A DNA stretch of 64,000 bases from Pseudomonas sp. P5_109 (GTDB taxonomy: Bacteria; Pseudomonadota; Gammaproteobacteria; Pseudomonadales; Pseudomonadaceae): the NCBI RefSeq assembly GCF_034009455.1, contig NZ_CP125380.1:3361501-3425500 (forward strand), in the 5' to 3' direction. Below are positions 50,023-58,124 of this stretch, piece after piece. A program made the translations under genes and the position numbers. How positions within the stretch are numbered: the first letter of the stretch is position 1; each line of letters begins with the position of its first letter. The notes beneath the pieces were generated by a model, which saw only the letters and a program-made list of their open reading frames with translations, searched no databases and was not told the DNA's origin.

Positions 50023-50728
50023 GTCCACTCCTTTGCTCAACGAAGGCTGACTCCCTCGGGCGCAGGATCTGGTAATGCGACTGTTCCATCAGCCTTCAGG
50101 GCACGCCTGCACGGGTGTTTCGGAAAGAGTCGAAGCCGTTGTTCAAGCGTAGCAGTTCCGTTCCGGGATGCTGTATTGCCAGCATTGAATGGGCGTGACG
50201 GCGAGGGGGCAAAGTTCGCTGTTTGCAGGGTCAGACGGAGTGAGTTCCGTGCAAAAATCGAATTTTTTTTTGGCCTGAAAAATGAAACGTTTCAGCCGCA
50301 TGGGACGGCAGTTTCAGCCAATGAAACCGGGCTTGCGAGGGCTTGGATGGAGTACCGTCTGTCGAGGTTTTTGTTCGAAAAATGAACGATCGGGATATGC
50401 TGGGCTCTGATCTACCAGCAGGCGGATCCCTGGAGCTTCGCACTGTACTCCCTAGTAACTAAGAAAAAAATTGGACGAATACCTCATCTGCATTGAATGG
50501 AATGCTCATGGGGATTTTTTTTACCTGAGACCTGGAGTGATAGTATGTTGTCATCACTGACTCGCTGGTCGAGTCGCTCTCTCCTGTACGGCTAATACCC
50601 AACTATTCTAGTTGCTTTAATTCTAGTTGCTTTAATCAATGTGAGTTTGATTGTGCAGGCGTGATTAATTATTTCGCGTGCCTGGGGCATGGTCAATTCA
50701 CACTGCCGCAATAAGTGGAGATGTAATC
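50023..50728 (+). other. AT-rich gene-free region of about 700 bp
   Basis: No convincing protein gene on either strand. It contains a perfect 12-bp palindrome (50283-50294), poly-T runs near 50257 and 50513, and a tandem 15-bp duplication TTCTAGTTGCTTTAA at 50606-50635, in front of the membrane protein gene at 50729. Base composition is lower in GC than neighbouring genes. Confidence 0.5.
50283..50294 (+). promoter_or_regulatory. Palindrome TGAAACGTTTCA, LacI/Cra-type operator candidate
   Basis: TGAAACGTTTCA is a perfect 12-bp palindrome. It matches the half-site pattern of FruR/Cra (LacI-family) operators. No gene starts nearby (nearest 446 bp downstream), so its role is unproven. Confidence 0.35.
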
Positions 50729-51388
50729 GTGGATATTAATACAATGATCGGCCTGCTTGGCCAGAAAGAATCCATGGAGTTTATGCGTTTAGGAGTTGTA
50801 TACGTACACCTGTTGGCTTGTTGCGTAGCTATTGGTCTGGTGTTTGCCAGCGATGTTGCAATGGTCAAGGATCTATTGAAGGGCCGTGTGTCGTCCGGGC
50901 ACGATAATGATCATATGGCCAGCCTGCAGAAGTCTGTTTCCAATGCGTTGCTGTTCTTGTGGATCTCCGGTGCTGCGATTATAGGCATTGATTACCTTGA
51001 TAAAGGCATGACCTATTTTGCCAACCCTAAACTTCAAGCCAAAGTCATTATTGTCTTGTTGCTGACATTCAACGGCATGCTGTTGCACCGTTATGTATTG
51101 CCGGCAATGCTGAAGGCCGGATCGTTGCTTGATCTCCACGTCAATGTACGCATGTTTGCCCTGTTCTCTGGCGCACTGTCCGGCGTGTCCTGGTTGTATG
51201 CCGCCATGCTCGGTGTCGGTCGACCACTGGCCTGGAAGTACTCGCTGACCGAGTTGCTGATGGCCTATCCGGTATTGATCGTACTCGGCTTTGCAATGAT
51301 GTTGGCGCTGACCCAGTGGGCCCGCGGCCGCAGCGCGGCAGAGCCTGCCGAGGAAACCTGGTTGTTCGCGGGAATTCCTGCACGATGA
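50729..51388 (+). CDS. Integral membrane protein, unknown function
   Basis: 219 residues from GTG 50729, with GTGGAG upstream; a later ATG at 50744 is possible. About six hydrophobic helices: LGVVYVHLLACCVAIGLVFA, SNALLFLWISGAAIIGI, VIIVLLLTFNGMLLH, FALFSGALSGVSWLYAAML and LLMAYPVLIVLGFAMMLALT. His45-like residues near the first helix and in MLLHRYVLP could bind a cofactor, as in some cytochrome b-type membrane proteins, but no family is certain. A clear terminator follows at 51446. Confidence 0.7.
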   Translation: MDINTMIGLLGQKESMEFMRLGVVYVHLLACCVAIGLVFASDVAMVKDLLKGRVSSGHDNDHMASLQKSVSNALLFLWISGAAIIGIDYLDKGMTYFANPKLQAKVIIVLLLTFNGMLLHRYVLPAMLKAGSLLDLHVNVRMFALFSGALSGVSWLYAAMLGVGRPLAWKYSLTELLMAYPVLIVLGFAMMLALTQWARGRSAAEPAEETWLFAGIPAR

Positions 51389-51445
51389 GCGGACGTTAGT
51401 CCAGGTAAAGACGGTTCAAGCCGTTTGCACCTTTGAAACATCAGA

Positions 51446-51475
51446 CCCCCTCCATGCGAGGGGGTTATTGTTTTT
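51446..51475 (+). terminator. Intrinsic terminator after the membrane protein gene
   Basis: CCCCCTC, loop CATGC, GAGGGGG followed by TTATTGTTTTT. A 7-bp stem and T-tract lie 57 bp after the stop at 51388, on the plus strand. Confidence 0.8.
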
Positions 51476-51574
51476 GCGGCCGATTGTTGTCCGTTCAGCC
51501 CCTGGTACGGTGACGAAGGCTCGCGAATCGCAAGACTCACCAGCAACCTGGCCTTCGGCAAGGCCTACAAGCCG

Positions 51575-51928
51575 ATGCTCGAACGGCTCGGCCTGACCTA
51601 TACGCAATACATCACCCTGGTGGCGCTGTGGGAGGAAGACAACCAGACCGTGGGCAGCCTCGGCGAAAAGCTGTTTCTGGAATCCAATACCCTCACGCCA
51701 ATCCTGAAGAAGCTCGAGGCGATGGGTTATTTGCTGCGCCAGCGCGATCCGGAAGACGAACGCCAGGTGCGGATCAATCTGACCAACGAGGGGCGAAAAC
51801 TGCGAGAAGGCCTCCGTGAAGACGGTTTCCCGCAGACCGGTCTTGATCCCGACGACTTCGTGCAAATGCAGAAGGCCATTGTGAAGTTACGCGGTAATCT
51901 CATCCGCACGACGAAAGACCGCGAGTAA
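51575..51928 (+). CDS. MarR-family regulator, apparently 5'-truncated
   Basis: 117 residues from the first in-frame ATG. The winged helix includes LTYTQYITLVALWEEDNQTV, SLGEKLFLESNTLTPILKKL and the wing RQRDPEDERQVRINLTNEG, closest to the OhrR-like subgroup. Similarity continues upstream in the same frame (RLTSNLAFGKAYKPM), where the first helix of MarR proteins should lie. Back to the in-frame stop near 51434 there is no ATG, GTG or TTG. Helix one has thus probably lost its start, or translation begins oddly. The gene directly follows a terminator, consistent with a deletion endpoint. Dimerisation needs helix one, so function is doubtful. Confidence 0.6.
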   Translation: MLERLGLTYTQYITLVALWEEDNQTVGSLGEKLFLESNTLTPILKKLEAMGYLLRQRDPEDERQVRINLTNEGRKLREGLREDGFPQTGLDPDDFVQMQKAIVKLRGNLIRTTKDRE

Positions 51929-51931
51929 GCG

Positions 51932-53392
51932 CTATCCAAGCCATCCGCTCAGCAACGCTGCGCCCAATGCAACCAACGCGGTGTTGAGACAGGCCAGCGC
52001 GAAGCCAAACCTCACCAGCTCGCTTTCTTCCGTAGCCTGGGTTTTAGCCAGTCCCAGGATCAGCATGACAATCGACAGCGATCCCAGTGCAGCGTGGCCT
52101 GCCGCGCTGTTCTGTACCGCTGCCAGCAACAGGCGAGAGGGTTCGGGCAACATGGCGATAGCCGGCATGAAAATCGCGTTGCCGCCCACGTTCGACCCGG
52201 TCATGTAGCCTGACAGCGCGCCGAGCAGCGCCACCAGCGATGTCGCGGCGGCGGGCGAAAGACCCGCGAGCAGCTGCATCAAACCCGCCAGGAAGCCGGC
52301 CTTCACCATCATCTGCGACATCGCGAGAAAGAAGAAAATGGTCAACAGCGGCCGCTTCGCGCGCGCTGCCAACGCGGCAGGCACGCTGACATCTGACGCG
52401 GCCCGGCGTTGACTGTCGCGCGTGTGCACCCCCAGCCAGACCAACAGCAGAAGCAGTGCCAGCCCGGGGGAGGCCAGTGGTTTCCAGGAGACCTGGGCGC
52501 CCTGTACGACCCAGAGATCCTGCCAGGCGGTGAGCGTCCACAGCGTCTTCAGCGCGACAATGCAGACAATCAGCGCCAGATACGGCCATGCCTGACGTGG
52601 CCACTGCACCGCACTGCGTTCACCGTCGCTGCGGTGCAGGCGCCACAGCCCGGCGCAGAGTACAGCGGCTGCCGTCACCAGGCCCGCGGCAACACCGGCA
52701 ACTTCCGGCCCCAGCCAGCGACTGGCACCGTAGAGCACCCCCACAAACAACAGCCAGAAAGCGCCCAGCGCCGTCCATTGCCGTGGCTCACGGACGCCGG
52801 CCAGAAATAGCGACATCGCACTGAGGGCCAGGAACACCGGTGCGCTGGTGAGTGCCGAGATCGAAGCCAGCGCGGTGACGTCCAGGTGAGCCAGTGAGGC
52901 GCCGATGACCGATGCCAACCCCAGCGTTCCCCACGGCATGATCGCCATGCCGGCCAGCGCCATGCGCAGTGCCACCTTGCGCTCGAACAGGCTGAGCAGC
53001 AGCGGCACTGTGGCGATCAACGACACACCGAAGCCGGTCATGGCTTCCAGCAACGGTGCCAACCCGAGGACGATGAATGCCACCTGATCGCCACGTCGCA
53101 ATCCCAGTGAACGCACCCATTGGCTGACCGCCAGGTTGATGCCCAGGCGCTCGATATAAATCACGAAAGCCAGGCCCGGCACGATCACGAACGCGGTACT
53201 GGCGAACAGTACGGCGGTATCTTTTGCGGCAGCCACCATGCTGCCCAAGTGCCAGGCGTCGGCAGCGCCGGCGAGCCAAAGCACCACGACCAGCAGCGAA
53301 CCGGCGATGGCGGCGTGAACGGGCGGCCGGCGCAGTACGACGAGCATGGCCGTCACCAACAGGACAGGGGAGAGATGGAACAGTGCGACCAT
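51932..53392 (-). CDS. Lactate permease-family (LctP) carrier
   Basis: 486 residues with about thirteen membrane helices. The family signature GSNVGGNAIFMPAIA and EAMTGFGVSLIATVPLLL match L-lactate permease (LctP/LldP, PF02652). They mark a proton symporter for lactate or related short 2-hydroxy acids. It converges on the MarR-like gene, and its start is 131 bp from a divergent Lrp/AsnC gene that may control it. The substrate may also be glycolate or an amino-acid-derived acid. The start codon is ATG with a weak RBS. Confidence 0.82.
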   Translation of the reverse strand: MVALFHLSPVLLVTAMLVVLRRPPVHAAIAGSLLVVVLWLAGAADAWHLGSMVAAAKDTAVLFASTAFVIVPGLAFVIYIERLGINLAVSQWVRSLGLRRGDQVAFIVLGLAPLLEAMTGFGVSLIATVPLLLSLFERKVALRMALAGMAIMPWGTLGLASVIGASLAHLDVTALASISALTSAPVFLALSAMSLFLAGVREPRQWTALGAFWLLFVGVLYGASRWLGPEVAGVAAGLVTAAAVLCAGLWRLHRSDGERSAVQWPRQAWPYLALIVCIVALKTLWTLTAWQDLWVVQGAQVSWKPLASPGLALLLLLVWLGVHTRDSQRRAASDVSVPAALAARAKRPLLTIFFFLAMSQMMVKAGFLAGLMQLLAGLSPAAATSLVALLGALSGYMTGSNVGGNAIFMPAIAMLPEPSRLLLAAVQNSAAGHAALGSLSIVMLILGLAKTQATEESELVRFGFALACLNTALVALGAALLSGWLG

Positions 53393-53498
53393 GGGAAAAA
53401 TATCCTGTGTGAGTTCCCTTCCAGGCTGCGAATGCAGGCTCTGGGCAAGATAATATTTCTCACGTCTGGATAAAGGGTCGCGGTTTTCTGCTAGTTTT

Positions 53499-53513
53499 CG
53501 AGAAAATTTCTCG
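53499..53513 (+). promoter_or_regulatory. Palindrome CGAGAAAATTTCTCG in the permease-Lrp divergent promoter region
   Basis: Two 7-bp arms, CGAGAAA and TTTCTCG, around one A, 10 bp before the Lrp gene's ATG. A similar half-site, ATTTCTCACG, appears at 53455-53464 nearer the permease. Such AT-centred palindromes suit Lrp/AsnC autoregulation. Confidence 0.5.
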
Positions 53514-53523
53514 CGGGGCGATC

Positions 53524-54012
53524 ATGGCAAAACACGACGCTGCATCTGAATCACTGGATAAATTCGATCGCGCAATCCTGGAACTGGTCCAGCGCGACAA
53601 CACCATGGCGCTACGCCTGATAGCCGAACAGGTCAATCTCTCCACGGCCGCGGTCCAGCGTCGCATCAAACGGATGGAAGAGAAGGGCGTCATCACGGGC
53701 AACATCGCGATCGTCGACCCCACCGCCGTAGGGCGCCCGATCACGATCATTGTCGAAGTGATGACCGAGCGCACCAGTCTCGCGGAACTGGAAGCGATGA
53801 AGGCACACTTCGCGGTGCCTGAAGTTCAGCAGTGCTACTACGTTACCGGCGAAGTGGATTTCGTCCTGGTGCTGACCGTTGCCAGCATGCAGGAATACCA
53901 GGCCTTGGCGCGGCGCTTGTTCGCCGAAAATGCCAACGTGACCTGGTTCAAGACCATTGTGGCGCTGGACCGGGTGAAAGTCGGGCTTGCGGTGCCGAGC
54001 ACGCCAGGCTAA
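53524..54012 (+). CDS. Lrp/AsnC-family transcriptional regulator
   Basis: 162 residues. The HTH near the N-terminus (LDKFDRAILELVQRDNTMAL, then VNLSTAAVQRRIKRMEEKGV) is followed by the RAM domain (VMTERTSLAELEAMK ... VTGEVDFVLVLTVASMQEYQ). The family typically senses amino acids and forms octamers. The gene is divergent from the lactate permease-like carrier. The regulator probably acts on that shared intergenic region and senses the transported compound or a derivative. Start codon ATG 53524 follows GCGGGGCGATC. Confidence 0.88.
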   Translation: MAKHDAASESLDKFDRAILELVQRDNTMALRLIAEQVNLSTAAVQRRIKRMEEKGVITGNIAIVDPTAVGRPITIIVEVMTERTSLAELEAMKAHFAVPEVQQCYYVTGEVDFVLVLTVASMQEYQALARRLFAENANVTWFKTIVALDRVKVGLAVPSTPG

Positions 54013-54504
54013 CCGCTGGTTCAATCCTTGCGAGTGCCATTGACCCTGAGCCAGGCCGCAATACTCCGGATGCGGGCACGGGGTGGCGGCTGGATTCTGA
54101 CCCCGGGATTGGTGACTGCTCTGCCACCGCTGCTGTCGCGGGGCGGTTGTCCGGCAGGACTTGACCTTTGTCTGAGGCCACGCCCCCGATTCTGGAGTGA
54201 ACTCCCCCACTAATGGGCGCGATTCCCCAGCTGAATTCGCGCATGCATCAGCTCAGGAATTGCAAATCTCGGGCAATGTTTGCGAGGGCGTCCAGGCCAG
54301 GTGACATATGTTGTTACATCGATGGCAGGGTAATTGCTCAGTGAGCCTAACCCGAGCACGAAGGTGCAGAGTCGGGAAACTGTGGATCTGTTAGTACCTA
54401 CATTGAGTGATTGCACGTGACCATCGGTTTGCATCACGAAATACCCCTGGCTACTCAATAGAAGTGCTGCAGTCATCCTCTGCAACCGTCCAGGGGAAAT
54501 GCCA
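54013..54504 (+). other. Intergenic region with no recognised gene
   Basis: About 490 bp between the Lrp gene and the pentaheme cytochrome gene. Frames on both strands are short and lack ribosome sites. It presumably holds the cytochrome promoter; no clear element was identified. Confidence 0.4.
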
Positions 54505-56121
54505 ATGAACCCATCCAAGTCAGCGCTGCACCTGTTATCGGCCTTGATCATTCCATGGACGATGTGCACCAGTTTTTACATGGCCTTTTTCAATGTCCCG
54601 GAAGGCCTCAAGCTGGCCATTGTCGACTTGAATATCTCCCTGGCGACGTTGTTCATACCCTTTCTCCTGCTGATCAGACCTTTCGTTCGCCGTCTTTTCT
54701 GCTTTGTGGTTTGCCTGCTGACGGTAACGCTGGTGGTGGCTGACGAGCCTTCCGGCAATGACAATCAAAGCAATGAGAAGTGGCTGGAGCCGGCACGCTC
54801 CAGGCTCATGCACGTGAATGGCGGGATGCCGTTCTTTCCGCACCGGGCCAATACCACCGGCAACCTGGTCCTGAATGTGAAGGACTTCGACAATGCCCAG
54901 GTATGTGGCGCTTGCCATACGGAGATCTACAAGCAGTGGCGCTCGTCAATGATGTCCCAGGCCTGGGATGAACCCATCTATCGAGCCTTGCTCAAGCGTG
55001 CGAGTTCGGCCACCGAGGGCAAGGTCGATACTTTCTGCACCGGCTGCCATACCCCGATCGGTCTCACGACCGGACAGATCACTTCGGACATCAACCGCTC
55101 CTCGATTGAAGACAGCGCGAAGAATCATCCGATGCCCGGGGTCGATTGCGAGACCTGCCACAACATCAGCGCCCGCACCGGCCTCGATAACGGCGCTTAT
55201 GTCATGAGCCCTCGCGCCCACGGTAAACCGACCAAGTTCGGCCCGCGCAAAGATGCCGTTTCGCCTTATCACGACACCGTGTATTCCGCCCTGCACACTC
55301 GCTCGGATTTTTGCGGCACCTGCCACAACGTCACGCACCCGTTCAGCAGCGTGGCGGTCGAGCGCACCTATGACGAATGGCAGGAAAGCACCTACAGCCT
55401 TAACGATGTCACCTGCCAGAGTTGCCACATGCCGGGCTTCAAGGGCAAGGCCGCAATCATGGGGCCGGACCGCGAGGAAGTCGCCTCGCATTGGTTCAGC
55501 GGAGCCAACGCGATGATGCTCAAGCATCTCGGTCAGGAAGAGGGCTCGCAACGCGCCCGCGACATGCTCGGGCGAGCGGGGGAAATAACCTTCCAGCAAT
55601 TGCCGGCCGTCATCATCCCCGGGCAATACACCTCGATAGCGGTCAAGGTGACCAACGTCGGTGCCGGGCACAAGCTGCCGACCGGCTTTCCGGAGGGCCG
55701 GGAGATGTGGATCGATTTCCGGGTGCAGGATGCCAATGGTCGCGAGCTCTATCGACTGGGTTCGATCAAGGACGGCAAGACCGAGGACAACACGCGAAAT
55801 TTCAAAGTGCACATCGGCGACAAGGACGGCAATCCGCTGGACGTCGAGGTGTGGAATGCCACGCAGATTCTCTCGGACAACCGCATCCTGCCCAAGGGCT
55901 ACGATGTCGGGGAGTTCTCCTTCCTGGTGCCGGCCGACGCCGTCGGGCCGCTGACCCTGACCGCTGACCTGAACTACTGGCCGTTTTCCCAGAAGCTGGC
56001 CGACTACCTGCTCGGCAAGGATAAGGTGCAGGTGGAAATCACCCGGATGGCCAACGTCACGCAGAGCGTACCCCTGGCGACAACTGTGTCAGTCGTCGGC
56101 TCGGATACGCGGCATTTTTAG
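54505..56121 (+). CDS. Membrane-anchored pentaheme c-type cytochrome
   Basis: 538 residues from ATG 54505, which has AGGGGAA 8 bp upstream. The first ~75 residues hold three hydrophobic helices (LLSALIIPWTMCTSFYMAFF, LATLFIPFLLLIRPF, LFCFVVCLLTVTLVVA). Five CxxCH heme sites follow: CGACH (134), CTGCH (178), CETCH (215), CGTCH (270) and CQSCH (304), with spacing as in cytochrome c-554-like multiheme proteins. About 230 C-terminal residues without hemes form a beta-rich domain (VTNVGAGHKLPTGFPEGREM). The large membrane part suggests quinol or membrane electron transfer to an external acceptor. It is not a typical core Pseudomonas gene. Confidence 0.85.
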   Translation: MNPSKSALHLLSALIIPWTMCTSFYMAFFNVPEGLKLAIVDLNISLATLFIPFLLLIRPFVRRLFCFVVCLLTVTLVVADEPSGNDNQSNEKWLEPARSRLMHVNGGMPFFPHRANTTGNLVLNVKDFDNAQVCGACHTEIYKQWRSSMMSQAWDEPIYRALLKRASSATEGKVDTFCTGCHTPIGLTTGQITSDINRSSIEDSAKNHPMPGVDCETCHNISARTGLDNGAYVMSPRAHGKPTKFGPRKDAVSPYHDTVYSALHTRSDFCGTCHNVTHPFSSVAVERTYDEWQESTYSLNDVTCQSCHMPGFKGKAAIMGPDREEVASHWFSGANAMMLKHLGQEEGSQRARDMLGRAGEITFQQLPAVIIPGQYTSIAVKVTNVGAGHKLPTGFPEGREMWIDFRVQDANGRELYRLGSIKDGKTEDNTRNFKVHIGDKDGNPLDVEVWNATQILSDNRILPKGYDVGEFSFLVPADAVGPLTLTADLNYWPFSQKLADYLLGKDKVQVEITRMANVTQSVPLATTVSVVGSDTRHF

Positions 56122-56388
56122 CCAAGCCGTGTCGACGTCCAGGGTGGGCCGGTCACTCACCGCAGAGGCTGCTGATTCAGGTTTTCGTGACTGCTTGCTG
56201 CTCGCCTGATGCATCGAAGCGATTCGCTGCGCCATTCCCTTCGGCAATCAAGCGTGTGCCTCTGCGGCTGCCTGCTTTTCCGGAGTAGCCCGGGGTTTCC
56301 CCCCCAACAAGGGTAGCCACTGCAACCGTGGTGCTGCGTAAGCTATTGCTGATGCGCGGTATACGGATTCCCTGCGGACGGAGTGGCA

Positions 56389-57705
56389 ATGAAAAACAAC
56401 AAAGAACTACAGGTGCACCCTGAGCGACCGGCCATCGGGATGCCTCGCGTATTGCGCGCACATCAACCCGACCGCGAGGCGCGCGCGTTCCTGCGCCTGG
56501 CCAACCTCTCCATGAGCCTGCGTCGCGCAGAAGACTACTCGCTGCCCAAGCTGCGCCTGGGTTGGCGATTGACGGCGCTTGCCCTTGCGCGTAATCCGCC
56601 GGTGGGCTCGGTGACCGAACAACTGATCGACGGTCCGGGCGGCGCAATCACCGTGCGCATATTCAAGCCTGACAATGGCACCCAACCGCGACCTGCGTTC
56701 ATGTGGTTTTTCGGCGGCGGGTTCATCATCGGCGATCTGGACACTGCCGATGGCATCTGCCGCAGCATTGCCCTGGCGGCTGACTGCATCGTGATCGCCG
56801 TGCGCTATCGCCTGGCACCGGAGCACGATCTGTCTGCCGGCCGCGCCGATGCCCTCGCAGCGTTCCAATGGATGGCAAGAAATGGAGCGCACTGGGGGAT
56901 CGATACGACTCGCCTGGCGATTGGCGGCGATTCGGCAGGTGGCAATCTCTGTGCTGCGGTCGCCCAGGAAAGCCTGCGCCGCGGCGGCCCGGTACCGAAC
57001 CTGCAAGTGCTGGTATACCCGGCCACCGACCTGCTGGAGAAATTTCCCTCCTACGCAGAGAACGCCCATGGGCGTGCGCTGTTGACCGATCATGCGGTGC
57101 AATGGATCGAACAGACCCTGGCCCCGTCGCTTGAGACTCTCGACCTGGTCGACCCCTGGTATTCGCCTCGCCGTAGCCCCGATATGCGCGGCCTGGCGCC
57201 GGCGGTTGTGGTCAGTGTCGGTTTCGATCCGATCCGCGACGACGGTCTGGACTATGCCGCTCGCTTGCGCGCAGCCGACGTGCCGGTGGAACTGTTGCAC
57301 TACCGGGGGCAGTTCCACGGTTTCCTCAATTTTGATTCGGTCAACGGTGCCAGCCGTGACGCGCTGCAACGCATCGGCAATGCGCTGGCGACGGTATTCG
57401 CACGGCAACCGGCAGCGGACAGAACGATCGAGATCGCCGACAGAATGCCACGCAAGCATTCGCGCCTGCGCGTCACTGCCGACGAACTGGCAACCGCCAC
57501 GTTGACCTCCTGGATTGTCACCGAACGCTGGGGTATCGCGTTACTGCGCCTACTGTCGCCAAAGGCGGCCAGTGCCTGCCGGCTATTGATCAGACCCTGG
57601 CTGATACCCACGGTCATGATCCGGCGCAAAGCCATTACCGGCCTCGACCGGCTGGCCGCACGCCAAACCTGGCCAACAGAAAAAAACTGCACTGTGAACC
57701 CTTGA
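56389..57705 (+). CDS. Alpha/beta-hydrolase esterase (hormone-sensitive-lipase family)
   Basis: 438 residues from ATG 56389 (GGACGGAG six bp before). The HSL-family features are the oxyanion loop WFFGGGFIIGD (variant of HGGG), the nucleophile elbow LAIGGDSAGGNLCAA, Asp in FDPIRDDGLDYA and His in QFHGFLNF. The C-terminal ~90 residues extend past the core. It would hydrolyse small acyl esters. It lies just before the small partner and PhaC-like genes, so a role in polyester or acyl-CoA metabolism is possible. Variation in the HGGG motif (FGGG) is unusual. Confidence 0.82.
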   Translation: MKNNKELQVHPERPAIGMPRVLRAHQPDREARAFLRLANLSMSLRRAEDYSLPKLRLGWRLTALALARNPPVGSVTEQLIDGPGGAITVRIFKPDNGTQPRPAFMWFFGGGFIIGDLDTADGICRSIALAADCIVIAVRYRLAPEHDLSAGRADALAAFQWMARNGAHWGIDTTRLAIGGDSAGGNLCAAVAQESLRRGGPVPNLQVLVYPATDLLEKFPSYAENAHGRALLTDHAVQWIEQTLAPSLETLDLVDPWYSPRRSPDMRGLAPAVVVSVGFDPIRDDGLDYAARLRAADVPVELLHYRGQFHGFLNFDSVNGASRDALQRIGNALATVFARQPAADRTIEIADRMPRKHSRLRVTADELATATLTSWIVTERWGIALLRLLSPKAASACRLLIRPWLIPTVMIRRKAITGLDRLAARQTWPTEKNCTVNP

Positions 57706-57719
57706 TCGAGGAGTACGTC

Positions 57720-58124
57720 ATGGCATTACCTGATCCGTTCAAGTTGTACCGCGAGGCCATCACCCGGTTCGAAAACAGCGTCAATGCCTTGGCCGCCCGT
57801 AATATCGACTCGAAGGAAGTTGGCCTGGTGATCGACCAGTACTCCAGGGTCACGCTCGGCTTGCAGCATCTGCCGCAGACGTCGCTGGAGCGGCTGCACA
57901 AGCGTTTGGGCCTGCCCAGCCGTGCCGAAGTCGACGCGCTTGCCGCCTCCTTGCGGCGTGTGGAAGACAAGCTCGACCAGTTGCTGCCAGTACCCGGCAG
58001 TACGCCGTTTGCGTCACGCCCGCCACGCACGCGGCGGCCACTGGCGGTAGAGCGCCAGACGCCCCTGAAACGGGTATCCAAACGCAAGAGCAAGGAGGGA
58101 AGTGACAATGCCCCGGCCACATGA
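57720..58124 (+). CDS. PhaE/PhaR-like small subunit of a PHA synthase
   Basis: 134 residues from ATG 57720 with GAGGAG 7 bp upstream. Helical, with DPFKLYREAITRFENSVNAL and GLPSRAEVDALAASLRRVEDKLDQLL. The latter resembles the C-terminal LPTRSEVDEL-type motif of PhaE/phasin proteins. A basic tail (KRVSKRKSKEG) follows. Its stop overlaps the next gene's start. Classes III and IV PHA synthases require a second subunit (PhaE or PhaR), so this gene is the natural partner for the adjacent PhaC. The similarity is by pattern only. Confidence 0.6.
   Translation: MALPDPFKLYREAITRFENSVNALAARNIDSKEVGLVIDQYSRVTLGLQHLPQTSLERLHKRLGLPSRAEVDALAASLRRVEDKLDQLLPVPGSTPFASRPPRTRRPLAVERQTPLKRVSKRKSKEGSDNAPAT

Noticed and set aside
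54210..54569. 119-residue minus-strand frame before the cytochrome gene
   Set aside because: Composition looks non-coding, there is no RBS, and it overlaps the start of the cytochrome gene.
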